Assembly: GCA_038063015.1 (NCBI GenBank)
Contig: JBBTVX010000001.1
Location: 1-64,000 of the forward strand
Source of the DNA: JACPYG01 sp038063015
Lineage (GTDB): Bacteria; Patescibacteriota; Minisyncoccia; Minisyncoccales; Staskawiczbacteraceae
Reading direction: 5' to 3'
DNA length: 64,000 bases
Notes under the pieces: generated by a model
Told to the model about the DNA's origin: nothing
Database searches by the model: none
The model's input: only the letters and a program-made list of their open reading frames with translations
In this document: piece after piece, positions 7,934 through 16,728 of the stretch
Layout: every line of letters begins with the position of its first letter
Position numbering within the stretch: the stretch's first letter is position 1
Translations under genes and position numbers: made by a program

Positions 7934-9496
7934 CTATGATTTTATCAAAATATCTAATCTTTTTGATAAAAATTTAGTTATTTTGTTATTTGATGTCCAA
8001 TTGATTCCAAAAGGCGCCAAAGCAAAAAGAGAGATAAAAGCCGGAACTCTAATTCTGGTTGTTATGCCAAAATTAGCTATAAAAACAGAAAGTACGGCTA
8101 ATAATAATATGCTGAAAAAAAGCAAGGTAAAGGCAAGCGACTTAATGGGTTTTTTTATCCCTTTTATTATAAAAAATATAGAAAAATATAAAAGAATTGT
8201 TTCGGGTAAAATTAAAAAATGCCTTAAATATCTCATTTGCCAAGGAAAGGGACCCAGTGAAGCGTAAATAAAAGATATTAAAGAATTCTTTAAAAATATA
8301 AAAGGATTTCCAAATCCCGTTTTTACTATTACGTTAGACCCTCTGCCTCTTTTTGTAATAGGATTATCAGTAAAACCAGAGGGTTTGGGCTCGGCAGTCG
8401 CAGTGGGTTTGACAGTCACAGAAGATTCAACGGTCGCAGAGGGTTTAACAGTCGCGGGGGGTTTAGTAGCTACAGAGGGTTTAGCAGCTGCAGAAGGCTC
8501 AACAGTCACAGGGGATTCAACAGCTGGCGGAATTTCAGGATTGGCAACAGCAAGAAATTCTCTATAATAAGTAATCATTTTTTGATTAAGAAAGGCCTTC
8601 ATAAAATTAATTCCAAAATATCCCGCCCCGTTAGACGTTCCTCCTGAAATATTGGGCAGAAAGCCCAAAAGAGCGATAATTATAACCCCATAGATTAATC
8701 TTTTCTTTATTTTTAAATTTGAAAATAAAAACCAACAAGCAATAAAAGTTAAAACGGCGGCACAGGCGATATAAAGACGAAAATGAAATAAAGCGCTTAA
8801 GGCAACATAAAAAATTATAAACTTAGGCCAAGAAAACGCTTTAAGTAATTTTAAAATTAATAATAATACGATTGAAAATGATAAAGCGACTAAAGCGTCT
8901 TTTAACAGCAAACTTCCAAAAAAAAGCAAACTGGGATAAATGCTTACAATCAATCCCGCAAGAAAGGCTTCTTTTTTTAAACCGCCAATCTCCATAACTA
9001 TCAAATAAACAAAAACAACTAAAAGAGCGATTAACCAAGCGTTAAACATTTGGCCGATAAGCGCTTGCGGCAATGTCAGAATATAAATATAACCAAGAAT
9101 AACCGGATAATTGTGACCGACGTCTAATCCTTGCACAGAAAAATTTCCTTGACGAATCCTTTCTGATATCTGTCGAGCTATAACATCATATTCCGAATAG
9201 TCTCCAGCGCTCCCGCTAAACGGCTGAAATCCGATATAATGGATGAAAAAGACTGTCCCGAGGTGGATTAAAAGAGCAATTAAAAAAAGGGTGTATATTG
9301 TTTTAGTTTTGAAACCTATCTTTTTGAATATTGAAAAAACGACTGATGTTAAAAAAACAATAAAAATAATGCCCATGGCTAAAGTTTTATCAAACAGAGA
9401 AACTATCGTTAGTAATAAATAACTTGAAATAATTATTGTCAGTAAGTGAGGAGAATAAAAATTTTCCTTTAATATTGATATAATTTTTCCGAACAT
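7934..9496 (-). CDS. Multi-pass membrane protein, probable GT39/ArnT-like glycosyltransferase with Pro-rich repeat loop
   Basis: This 520-residue protein has about ten membrane segments. Between the first two is a soluble loop with GDYSEYDVIARQISERIRQG, and HNYPVILGYIYIL follows, the usual look of dolichyl-phosphate-mannose-mannosyltransferase-like (GT-C) enzymes. FFGSLLLKDALVALSFSIVLL and FHFRLYIA continue that pattern. Residues about 320-370 are an Ala/Val/Thr/Pro-rich stretch of hexapeptide repeats that would lie outside the membrane. The function is inferred: transfer of a sugar from a lipid carrier at the outer face. It sits between the epimerase and hldD genes. Confidence 0.65.
   Translation of the reverse strand: MFGKIISILKENFYSPHLLTIIISSYLLLTIVSLFDKTLAMGIIFIVFLTSVVFSIFKKIGFKTKTIYTLFLIALLIHLGTVFFIHYIGFQPFSGSAGDYSEYDVIARQISERIRQGNFSVQGLDVGHNYPVILGYIYILTLPQALIGQMFNAWLIALLVVFVYLIVMEIGGLKKEAFLAGLIVSIYPSLLFFGSLLLKDALVALSFSIVLLLILKLLKAFSWPKFIIFYVALSALFHFRLYIACAAVLTFIACWFLFSNLKIKKRLIYGVIIIALLGFLPNISGGTSNGAGYFGINFMKAFLNQKMITYYREFLAVANPEIPPAVESPVTVEPSAAAKPSVATKPPATVKPSATVESSVTVKPTATAEPKPSGFTDNPITKRGRGSNVIVKTGFGNPFIFLKNSLISFIYASLGPFPWQMRYLRHFLILPETILLYFSIFFIIKGIKKPIKSLAFTLLFFSILLLAVLSVFIANFGITTRIRVPAFISLFALAPFGINWTSNNKITKFLSKRLDILIKS
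8394..8528. repeat. 18-bp tandem repeat inside the membrane glycosyltransferase gene
   Basis: Seven copies plus half a copy of an 18-bp unit, similar to acagtcgcagagggttta on the plus strand, run head to tail. On the coding strand each unit gives a hexapeptide of the type T-V-K-P-S-A. Copies differ from each other by several bases, so the array is not very recent. The period is a multiple of three, so copy-number change would lengthen or shorten the protein without a frameshift. Confidence 0.9.
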
Positions 9497-9525
9497 AAAT
9501 TTTTATATACTTATAATTTTTATTT

Positions 9526-10428
9526 TTATTTTTTAAAATAATCTTCAATCCCTTTATTTATATCATATTCAGGAATAAAAGATAAAGCTTTTTTTGTTTC
9601 TACCAAATCAGCCTCGGTGTATTCTTGATAATGTTTATATGGATTATCAATGTATTCTGGTTCAAAATCAGCGCCCAGAACTTCATTTAAATTTTTAATA
9701 ATTTCATTGAAGGTTGTTGCCTTTCCGCTGCCAACGTTAAAAATTCCGCTTTTCTTGCTCTCCAAGGCCAGCAAATTAGCATTTACAATATCTTTAATAT
9801 AAACCTGGTCTCTTTTCTGTTCTCCGTATTTGAATATCTTCGGTCTTCTTCCTTCTTTCATTTGCAAATACAGTTGCCAAATCATGCTGGCCATTTTGCC
9901 TTTATATTTTTCTCCGGGGCCGTAAACATTAAAATAGCGGAGGCCCACAATATGAAGACTGTTAAAATTTTCGCGGGCAATGTTGTCTGCGTTTAACTTA
10001 GAAAGCCCATATATATTGGCCGGAACTTCGTTTTTTCCCACTTGCATCGGAGGCGTAGAATGGCCGTAAACTGCCGCGGAGGAAGCATAAATTAATTTAG
10101 CCCTGCATTTTAGAGCAAAATTTAAAACATTTTTAAATCCGTCTACATTATTAAAGAGCATTTTTTTTTCATCAAAAACCGTGGTGTCTGTAATAGCCGC
10201 TTGATGAAAAATAATATCCAGTTTGTCAAAATGCTTATTAAAATCTACTTCAACAATATTGTCAGAAATAATTTCTCCCTTAAAATCTATCAAATTATCG
10301 GCATTTCCCGAAGAAAAATTATCAATAATATAATACTTGTTACCAGGATATTTTTCCTGAAGGGTTTTTACCAAATTAGACCCGATAAATCCGGCTCCGC
10401 CCGTAATTAATATTTTTTTATTTTCCAT
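9526..10428 (-). CDS. hldD: ADP-L-glycero-D-manno-heptose 6-epimerase
   Basis: This 300-residue extended SDR has the HldD-specific middle and C-terminal motifs. The NAD loop is LITGGAGFIGSNLVKTL. QAAITDTT, YASSAAVYG and the YGLSK pair follow, then RYFNVYGPGEKYKGKMASM, a hallmark of HldD, with QKRDQVYIKDIV. It would epimerise ADP-D-glycero- to ADP-L-glycero-D-manno-heptose. It overlaps the upstream nucleotidyltransferase-phosphatase gene by 11 bases, so the heptose genes are coupled. Confidence 0.9.
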   Translation of the reverse strand: MENKKILITGGAGFIGSNLVKTLQEKYPGNKYYIIDNFSSGNADNLIDFKGEIISDNIVEVDFNKHFDKLDIIFHQAAITDTTVFDEKKMLFNNVDGFKNVLNFALKCRAKLIYASSAAVYGHSTPPMQVGKNEVPANIYGLSKLNADNIARENFNSLHIVGLRYFNVYGPGEKYKGKMASMIWQLYLQMKEGRRPKIFKYGEQKRDQVYIKDIVNANLLALESKKSGIFNVGSGKATTFNEIIKNLNEVLGADFEPEYIDNPYKHYQEYTEADLVETKKALSFIPEYDINKGIEDYFKK

Positions 10429-11428
10429 TGTTTAAAACAATATTTACGGCTTCTAAAATATTTTTCGCGTAATAATTTGGTTCTAATTTTAAACTTTTGG
10501 GCATTCTCCCGCCGATTTTTACGGTTTTAATATTCGCCTCCCTGCCAGCCATTACGTCCCTTGTGTCGTCGCCGATAAACCAGCTCTTACTTAGATTGAT
10601 ATTAAAATCTTTTACCGCTTGTAAAAACATGCCAATTTTCGGTTTTCGACAAAAACAATTATCGTCCGGTCCGTGCGGACAATAATAAATTTTATCAATT
10701 CTCACTCTTTTATTTTTTAACTCTTTTAGCATCCAGTTGTGTAATACTTTAAGCTCTTTTTCACTATAATATCCCCGAGCTATTCCCGACTGATTCGTTA
10801 TAATGATAATCTTATAGCCGGTTCTTGATAATTTTTTCAGAGCAGAAATTGCTCCAGGAACAAACTTAAAATCTTCTATTTTATGAATATATTCCGGCTC
10901 ATTTATGTTTATGGTGCCGTCACGGTCCAAAAAAACCGCTTTTATTTCTGGCTTTAAATTAATATCCCTAATTTTTTCTACCAAACTACTGGTTGAAAAT
11001 CCTTTCTGCCATTTTAAAATATGGATTTTTCCTCCGTTTTCTTCAACAACGCTCCTTTCAACGCAATTTATTCCCCAATCAGAACCATTGCAATGGATAT
11101 CTGGTTTTATTTTTTCTAAAATTACTTTTGGATTAATTTCATCAAAATTAACAACATAATCAACGTATTCAATAACAGACAAAACTTCCGCCCGCTCTTT
11201 TTCTAAGTTTACAGGATGGTTGGGTCCTTTATATCTGCGAACGGAATTATCGCTGTTTAAAAGAATAATTAAAATATCTCCCTGTTTTTTTGCTTCCTCT
11301 AAAGATTTAATATGTCCAAAATGCAATATATCAAAACTACCGTTATAGGTAACGATTTTTTTCTCATTATCTCTGAGCTTTTGCGCAATCTTAATAATTT
11401 CTTTTTGGCTTTTAATTTTTGTGTCCAT
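10418..11428 (-). CDS. Heptose 1-phosphate nucleotidyltransferase fused to heptose-bisphosphate phosphatase (RfaE2-GmhB)
   Basis: This 336-residue protein joins two steps of ADP-heptose synthesis. Residues 1 to about 150 are an RfaE-domain-II-type nucleotidyltransferase (YNGSFDILHFGHIKSLEEAK, with the HxGH motif, and VIEYVDYVVNFDE). Residues about 160-336 are a GmhB-type HAD phosphatase: AVFLDRDGTININ, IIITNQSGIARGYYSEKEL, the zinc-binding loop CPHGPDDNCFCRKP, and WFIGDDTRDVMAGREA. GmhB removes the 7-phosphate and the transferase adds AMP. In E. coli the transferase is instead fused to the kinase. The stop of the kinase gene and this ATG share one base (TAATG). Confidence 0.92.
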   Translation of the reverse strand: MDTKIKSQKEIIKIAQKLRDNEKKIVTYNGSFDILHFGHIKSLEEAKKQGDILIILLNSDNSVRRYKGPNHPVNLEKERAEVLSVIEYVDYVVNFDEINPKVILEKIKPDIHCNGSDWGINCVERSVVEENGGKIHILKWQKGFSTSSLVEKIRDINLKPEIKAVFLDRDGTININEPEYIHKIEDFKFVPGAISALKKLSRTGYKIIIITNQSGIARGYYSEKELKVLHNWMLKELKNKRVRIDKIYYCPHGPDDNCFCRKPKIGMFLQAVKDFNINLSKSWFIGDDTRDVMAGREANIKTVKIGGRMPKSLKLEPNYYAKNILEAVNIVLNNGK

Positions 11429-12384
11429 TAATTTTGTAAATCCTTTTTTAATTCTTCTGATAAAACCACTGCTGTACCCAACTTGCCAACTGCGATACCG
11501 GCTGCATGATTAGCAATTATAGTTGCCTGTTCAAGACTGGCTCCGGCGGATAAAGCCAATGCGACAACAGCTGTCACCGTATCTCCCGCCCCACTTACGT
11601 CAAACACTTCCCTTGCCATCGCGGGAAAATGCTTTATTTTATCATCTTCAAAAATGGTAATCCCTTCAGCTCCCTGGGTAAGCAAAACACTGCAGTTCAA
11701 TTGCTTTTGAATAATTTTTCCGGCTTTTTTTATATCGTTGTCGCTTATGCCGGCTATCGCCAAAGCCTCTTTATAATTTGGGCTCAAAAGAGTTGCGTTT
11801 TTGAAAAAAGGCGCGTGCTTTGGCTTTACATCGCAGATAATCGGCTTTTTATATTTTACAGCTAAATTCACTATAGTTTTTGATAAATTTTCAGTAATCA
11901 CTCCTTTTGCGTAGTCAGAAACAACCAACCCGTCCCATTTTTTAATATGCGAGCCGATAAATTCCAATAATTTTTTTTCAATATCGCTATTAATATATTG
12001 CGAGTCTTCTTTATCTACTCTAACAACCTGCTGGCTTCTGGCGACAACTCTTATCTTTTGAGTAGTCGGCTTTTGATTGTGCAACAAAATTCCGCCTGTA
12101 TTTATGCTTAATTTTTTGAATTCCGAAAGCAATGTTTTTCCTGCCAAATCTTTTCCCGCCAGTCCTACAACAAAAACTTTTCCACCCAAGGCAGTTATGT
12201 TTGTGGCAGTATTTCCTGCTCCGCCCGGCATAAAGCTCTCTTTTGTGACCAAAACTATGGGAATTGGGGCTTCGGGTGAAATTCTATCAACATTTCCCCA
12301 TATAAAATGGTCCAACATCAAATCGCCAATTACACCGATTTTTTTTCCTTTAAAATTTTCTACTATTTCAATTAAGTTTTTCAT
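11428..12384 (-). CDS. rfaE1: D-glycero-D-manno-heptose 7-phosphate kinase (PfkB family, HldE domain I)
   Basis: This 318-residue PfkB-family kinase matches the N-terminal half of HldE: VIGDLMLDHFIWGNVDRISPEAP near the start, FMPGGAGNTATNITALGG, TTQKIRVVARSQQVVRVDKED, VVSDYAKGVI, and the C-terminal anion-hole signature DVSGAGDTVTAVVALAL. It phosphorylates heptose 7-phosphate at C1. No GmhA-type isomerase is in the window, so the first step of the pathway must come from elsewhere. The ATG at 12384 lies 7 bases after a long inverted repeat (12391-12465) and no clear Shine-Dalgarno sequence is visible. Confidence 0.92.
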   Translation of the reverse strand: MKNLIEIVENFKGKKIGVIGDLMLDHFIWGNVDRISPEAPIPIVLVTKESFMPGGAGNTATNITALGGKVFVVGLAGKDLAGKTLLSEFKKLSINTGGILLHNQKPTTQKIRVVARSQQVVRVDKEDSQYINSDIEKKLLEFIGSHIKKWDGLVVSDYAKGVITENLSKTIVNLAVKYKKPIICDVKPKHAPFFKNATLLSPNYKEALAIAGISDNDIKKAGKIIQKQLNCSVLLTQGAEGITIFEDDKIKHFPAMAREVFDVSGAGDTVTAVVALALSAGASLEQATIIANHAAGIAVGKLGTAVVLSEELKKDLQN

Positions 12385-12390
12385 ATTTAT

Positions 12391-12465
12391 GGCAGAAATA
12401 AAAATATTTTTTAGCTTCGGGGAGACCGTGGGCTGGCGTTGCTAAAAAATATTTTTATTTCTGCC
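12391..12465. repeat. Perfect 25-bp inverted repeat with 25-base loop
   Basis: The arms are 12391-12415 and 12441-12465; they begin ggcagaaataaaaatatttt and are exact reverse complements. The loop (12416-12440) is GC-rich in contrast to the AT-rich arms. It fills almost the whole space between the cupin stop and the heptose kinase start. It has no U-tract after the stem, so it is not a classical terminator. It may be a small hairpin element or an RNA-processing signal. Confidence 0.9.
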
Positions 12466-12468
12466 CCA

Positions 12469-12831
12469 CTAGTCCCCTTTAATTATGCGCTTTGAATCTT
12501 CTTCAAAATGAGTAGTGGAAAATTCAAAAAGATTTGAGTCTTCCAGAGCTGTCATTTGATGCCTTAGGCTTGTTGGTATTTCAAGGCAATCGCCAGGCGA
12601 AAAAATATAGGATTCCGCAGATAGAATATCGTCGCTCCAGCTTATTTTTATTTCCATTTTTCCTGAAAAAAGATAAAATGTTTCATGTTTTTTTTCATGA
12701 TAATGAAAACTGCATTTTTTTCCTTTTTCAAAAAACAACAACTTTCCGCAATATTCCCTATTATTTATCCAGTCCTCAAAACCCCACCCCTTTTTGTGTC
12801 TTTCGGGTTTATATGGCTTTGGCGTTTCCAT
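12469..12831 (-). CDS. Single-domain cupin (sugar-phosphate isomerase-like)
   Basis: This 120-residue cupin has the metal-binding motif 1 as FHYHEKKHETFYLFSG (His, His, Glu/His ligands) and motif 2 as FSPGDCLEIPTSLRHQMTA. The lead-in GWGFEDWINNREYCGKLLFF resembles small cupins annotated as mannose-6-phosphate isomerase-like. It lies between a GT9 heptosyltransferase and the heptose kinase. The pathway lacks GmhA in this window, so an isomerase role in heptose supply is conceivable but unproven. Its start overlaps the upstream gene by 23 bases. Confidence 0.8.
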   Translation of the reverse strand: METPKPYKPERHKKGWGFEDWINNREYCGKLLFFEKGKKCSFHYHEKKHETFYLFSGKMEIKISWSDDILSAESYIFSPGDCLEIPTSLRHQMTALEDSNLFEFSTTHFEEDSKRIIKGD

Positions 12832-13870
12832 TTTTCAAAATTTGGTTAATTTTATTAAAAACTATTTCCGGAGTTATTTTTTTTAAACACTCGTGCTTCC
12901 TGGAGAAATCATATTTTGGGGTAAAAATATCATGATAGCGGTATCTGCATTTTTCTAAAATTATGTGAACCCTCGGGCCAACAGGTCCTGTTCTTCCATG
13001 AATAGTAGGTCCGAAAATAGCAATTAAATCAGTGTTTGTTGCGGCGGCAATATGGCTGAGACCCGTGTCTGAAGAAACAAATATCCTGCACCTGTCAATT
13101 AAAATAGCAACCTGGCTGAGGGTCAGCCCGATTGCGGGCATAGAATTTTTTCCTAAATAATTTTTAACTTCAGAACAAAGATTTTTTTCGCCCGATGACC
13201 CAAATAAAAGAATAAGGGCGTTCTGATGGCTGTTTAAAATTTTTCTGCCCAATTCAATAAAATTTTCTTTAGGCCACAATTTAAATTGCTGAGCTGTGCC
13301 CGACCCTATTGAAAACCCGATTAAAATTTTATTTCCTAAATTATTTTTTAAAATAAATTCTTCGGCAAATTGTTTATCGCTTTCGCTTCTTTCAAAAAAA
13401 GGTGGCGGCGGATTTTCTATTTTTATGCCTAAAGATTTCAATATTTTCAAATTCGCCTCTATTTTATGCAAATCTCCGTCTAATTTTATTTGATGGCTGT
13501 AAAAAGGCAGTTTGAATTTTCTATATTCGCCAACGCTATTTTTTCCGCTGATTAAGAAAGCAAACAAGCTTCCTTTAATATGATTCACGCCGCTGGCGAT
13601 AAAAACCAAATCGTATCTTTCCTTTTTAAGCTTTAATATCAATTTAATTTTATCTAAAAATTTATTCTTCTGAAAATTAAAAAAGAAAATTTTATTGATA
13701 ATCAAAGAATCTTGAAAAATTCCCGTCTTGCCCGTAGTATGGCTTACAAAAATATCTATTACTGAATCCGGAAAATTATTTTTCAAAATTTGCAGAGCAG
13801 GAGAAAACATTATCAAGTCGCCGATTCCTCCGGGATTTATTATTAAAATTTTATGAAAAATCCCGGGCAT
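12809..13870 (-). CDS. Glycosyltransferase family 9 (heptosyltransferase-like)
   Basis: This 353-residue GT-B enzyme has the GT9 signatures: N-terminal ILIINPGGIGDLIMFSPALQ, a middle IGFSIGSGTAQQFKLWPKENF that binds the donor phosphate, and FVSSDTGLSHIAAATNTDLIAIFG near the C-terminus. GT9 enzymes commonly use ADP-heptose, and this gene is immediately upstream of the ADP-heptose genes, so heptose transfer is the best guess. The C-terminal Cys/His/Tyr-rich tail (KCRYRYHDIF) is unusual. Confidence 0.88.
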   Translation of the reverse strand: MPGIFHKILIINPGGIGDLIMFSPALQILKNNFPDSVIDIFVSHTTGKTGIFQDSLIINKIFFFNFQKNKFLDKIKLILKLKKERYDLVFIASGVNHIKGSLFAFLISGKNSVGEYRKFKLPFYSHQIKLDGDLHKIEANLKILKSLGIKIENPPPPFFERSESDKQFAEEFILKNNLGNKILIGFSIGSGTAQQFKLWPKENFIELGRKILNSHQNALILLFGSSGEKNLCSEVKNYLGKNSMPAIGLTLSQVAILIDRCRIFVSSDTGLSHIAAATNTDLIAIFGPTIHGRTGPVGPRVHIILEKCRYRYHDIFTPKYDFSRKHECLKKITPEIVFNKINQILKNGNAKAI

Positions 13871-13874
13871 AAAA

Positions 13875-14639
13875 TTAAGGTTTTTTAAAATATACTCCCG
13901 TATAATCTATTTTAATCAGTTCCGGGTTTATCTTTTTTTCTATAAAAAACTCGTCTAAGGCCTTTTTAGCGCCCTCCCAATGGCCATAATCGTCTAAAAC
14001 AATATATCCTCCGATTATAACATTATCGTACAGGTTTTCAAGGCAGCATTTTGTTGACTCATACCAATCGCCATCCAGCCTTAAAAACGCAATTTTGCCT
14101 ATTTTTTCTTTATCTTTCGGCAAAATGTCCTGAAACCAGCCCTTGCTAATTACAATATTTTCTTTATTCAATTTTAAAATTTTAAAGAAAATTTCTTCTA
14201 CATCCTTTAAAGGGGCCACGCATTTATCAATTGTTTTAAGGTTTCCCTCTGTTTTACTTAAAGCATAATCCCTTGCCGTTTGTCCATCTTCTACTGTTGG
14301 CTCCGGCAGACCCTCAAAAGAATCAAATAGCCATATCTTTCTATTAGAACCGAATTTTTGCGCCACAAAGGCCATAACAGCAACACAACCGCCCCTCCAA
14401 ACCCCGCATTCAGCAAAAACGCCCGCTATTTTATTTTTTTCAATTAAATTTGCCAATTCGTAAACATTAGACAATCTTGCATGCCCAACCATTGTATAAG
14501 GATATACTTTTTTAAATAACCATAATTTTTTAAAATTAAAAAAATCTTTTAGAGGAATGCTTTTTATAAAAATTATCTTTTTGGCAAAGCTAAACAAAAT
14601 TTTATTTTTTCTAATTATGTTTTTAAGTTGTTTTATCAT
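13875..14639 (-). CDS. TylF/MycF-like O-methyltransferase
   Basis: This 254-residue protein matches the macrocin O-methyltransferase family: GVFAECGVWRGGCVAVMAFVA (SAM site), WLFDSFEGLPEPTVEDG, GWFQDILPKDKEKIGKIAFLRLDGDWYESTKCCLENLYD and GGYIVLDDYGHWEGAKKALDEF (metal-binding acidic residues). These enzymes methylate sugar hydroxyls using SAM and Mg2+, so an O-methylated sugar in the glycan is likely. Its start overlaps the GT4 gene by 17 bases. Confidence 0.85.
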   Translation of the reverse strand: MIKQLKNIIRKNKILFSFAKKIIFIKSIPLKDFFNFKKLWLFKKVYPYTMVGHARLSNVYELANLIEKNKIAGVFAECGVWRGGCVAVMAFVAQKFGSNRKIWLFDSFEGLPEPTVEDGQTARDYALSKTEGNLKTIDKCVAPLKDVEEIFFKILKLNKENIVISKGWFQDILPKDKEKIGKIAFLRLDGDWYESTKCCLENLYDNVIIGGYIVLDDYGHWEGAKKALDEFFIEKKINPELIKIDYTGVYFKKP

Positions 14640-15777
14640 TTTCTAAAAATTGCCACTCTTTAATAATATTTTTAATATTAAAATCTTCCGCTCTTTGTTT
14701 TGATTTTTCAATTAAATTATCTGATAATTTTTTATCGGTTAATACTTTTATTACGGCCCCTGCCAGTTCTTTTTTACTGTTTGTCAAAGAATCAATGGGC
14801 GTTAAAATTCCAAACTCTGCGTATTCAATATCCTTTATTTGGTATTTTATATCGGTTCCCGGGGCTAAAATTTCTCTTGGCCCGGATTTGCAATCTGTTG
14901 ATATAATAGGAAGGCCGCAGGCCATTGCTTCCAAAATCGAACAAGGCAATCCTTCCCGCAAAGAAGATAAAACAAATACTTTTGCTTTGGCTAAAAATTT
15001 AAACGGATTATCTTGGCGACCCAATAAATATACGCTATCTCCGAGGTCCAATTCTTTGATTAGTTGTTCTAAGGGTTCTTTATTGTCTCCGGTTCCTAAA
15101 ATTATTAATTTAGCCGTTTTGACCTTATTTTTTATTTCTTTAAACGCTTTTATCAGAGAGGAGTGATTTTTTTCCCCAGAGAGCCGTCCCATAGTAATTA
15201 TTACCGGATTGTTAAAAATTTTTTGATACTTTGGTTCAATGGGCAAAATTGACGATTTTTTAATCTTTTCTACATTTATCGGATTAAAAATAATTTTAAT
15301 TTTTTCTTTTTTAATTCCGAAATTACTTATTAGGTCTTCGGCTACTGTTTTTGAAACACAAATAATTTTTTTTGATTTATTGAAAAATAATTTAATTAAA
15401 ATTTTTTCAATAAAACCGCCGTGCGATTTTGACCAAAGGCTGTGCGCGCCTATTAATGTTTTTGAAGAACTCGATAAAAGTCCCATTAAATCGGCCGGAA
15501 AACCAAAAGTGATTATATAATCGGGATTTTCTTCTTCAACTATTTTTTTAAATAAAAAAAATCCTTTTAAAAAATAGTGTATTTTAAGCGGGAAATTGTT
15601 GGAAAATGACATGCCTAAAGAAATTAATTTTCCTTTGTATGGATAAAAAATATCGTTTTTAAACAAAACAATGATTCTTTCAATTGAGCTTGGCAGGTTT
15701 AAAGACAGCTCAGACACCACCCTTTCTCCGCCTCCCATGCTTAAAGTGGGAATTAAAAAAATAATTTTTTTGGGCAT
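14623..15777 (-). CDS. Glycosyltransferase family 4
   Basis: This is a 384-residue GT-B retaining glycosyltransferase. The N-terminus IIFLIPTLSMGGGERVVSEL is the GT4 acceptor-side signature. NPVIITMGRLSGEKNHSSLIKAF opens the donor domain, and VFVLSSLREGLPCSILEAMACGLPIISTDC carries the E-x7-E donor-binding motif. It would transfer a hexose or HexNAc to a growing glycan at the cytoplasmic face. It is followed by the TylF-like gene and preceded 3 bases away by a methyltransferase. Confidence 0.92.
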   Translation of the reverse strand: MPKKIIFLIPTLSMGGGERVVSELSLNLPSSIERIIVLFKNDIFYPYKGKLISLGMSFSNNFPLKIHYFLKGFFLFKKIVEEENPDYIITFGFPADLMGLLSSSSKTLIGAHSLWSKSHGGFIEKILIKLFFNKSKKIICVSKTVAEDLISNFGIKKEKIKIIFNPINVEKIKKSSILPIEPKYQKIFNNPVIITMGRLSGEKNHSSLIKAFKEIKNKVKTAKLIILGTGDNKEPLEQLIKELDLGDSVYLLGRQDNPFKFLAKAKVFVLSSLREGLPCSILEAMACGLPIISTDCKSGPREILAPGTDIKYQIKDIEYAEFGILTPIDSLTNSKKELAGAVIKVLTDKKLSDNLIEKSKQRAEDFNIKNIIKEWQFLENDKTT

Positions 15778-15780
15778 AAT

Positions 15781-16728
15781 TTAAAAAAATTTTGACTCTT
15801 TAAGCTCAATTAGCATCGTCCCGTTGTTTCGTTTAAAAATTTTACCTATAACCCATAAAAACGCTGCTGGAATAGTTCCTATTAAGTAATTTTTGAAACA
15901 GCCTAAAAAATAAACAGTTTTGAGAAAAATTAAGGATTCTTGCTTGTTTTTTGAGGCATATAAAGATTTGCCGGCCAATCCAGTCCTGAACCCGCTGGTC
16001 ATCGCCTCTGAAAAAGTTTTGAATTGCTCTACATAATCAATGCGAGATATGCTAAATCCTTTTTTTTGGAATATATTTGAAATTGCCTGCTTGTTCCATC
16101 TGGTAAAATAATGAGGCGGAAAATCCCAATGATTTAAATTAACCAGCATTCTTTCCCTGGAAGGCGCGTTTAGAACTATCATGCCATTGGTTTTTAACAA
16201 GTTTTTAACATTTTGAATAAATTCCAATGGGTCGTCTAAATAACCTATCACCGCTAAACAACTAATGATATCAAACTTAGGCAAGTCCGTTTTTTTAAAA
16301 AAATCATCAAAAGATAACGCGAAAACATTTTTCAGGCCGAAATGCTCCCTGGCAATTCTAATATTTTCTTTGTCAAAATCCACGCCCCAAACTTCACAGC
16401 CTCTTTTTTGAAGCTCTGCGATAAACTCGCCTGCCGCGCAACCCAAATCTAAAATTCTTGCGCCTTTAGGAAAATTTTTGTGCGTTTTTAAAAATTTCTT
16501 ATGGTATCCCGTATAAATTCCCGGCTTAACATTATTTTTTATCCTAAAAGCTTTTTCTTCATACCAACTGAGTCCGGGAATTTCTATGGGTAGCCAAAAC
16601 TGAACTGAACATTCAGGGCATTGATATAAAGAAAATTTATCTGATTTTTTTTCAAAATCTCTGATAAATTTAAATTTTTTGCCCTGCCGGCAAATCGGAC
16701 AAATTTTAGGGCAGTTTTGAAATGGCAT
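15781..16728 (-). CDS. SAM methyltransferase with N-terminal zinc ribbon
   Basis: This 315-residue protein begins with a Cys4 zinc ribbon (CPICRQGKKF and YQCPECSVQFWLP). A methyltransferase domain follows with ARILDLGCAAGEFIAEL, EVWGVDFDKENI, FDIISCLAVIGYLDDP and LLKTNGMIVLNAPSRE. This layout (zinc ribbon plus methyltransferase_23 type) is common among C-methyltransferases of sugar biosynthesis. Near the C-terminus a hydrophobic segment (LIGTIPAAFLWVIGKIF) may touch the membrane. It overlaps the upstream gene by 23 bases. Confidence 0.85.
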   Translation of the reverse strand: MPFQNCPKICPICRQGKKFKFIRDFEKKSDKFSLYQCPECSVQFWLPIEIPGLSWYEEKAFRIKNNVKPGIYTGYHKKFLKTHKNFPKGARILDLGCAAGEFIAELQKRGCEVWGVDFDKENIRIAREHFGLKNVFALSFDDFFKKTDLPKFDIISCLAVIGYLDDPLEFIQNVKNLLKTNGMIVLNAPSRERMLVNLNHWDFPPHYFTRWNKQAISNIFQKKGFSISRIDYVEQFKTFSEAMTSGFRTGLAGKSLYASKNKQESLIFLKTVYFLGCFKNYLIGTIPAAFLWVIGKIFKRNNGTMLIELKESKFF

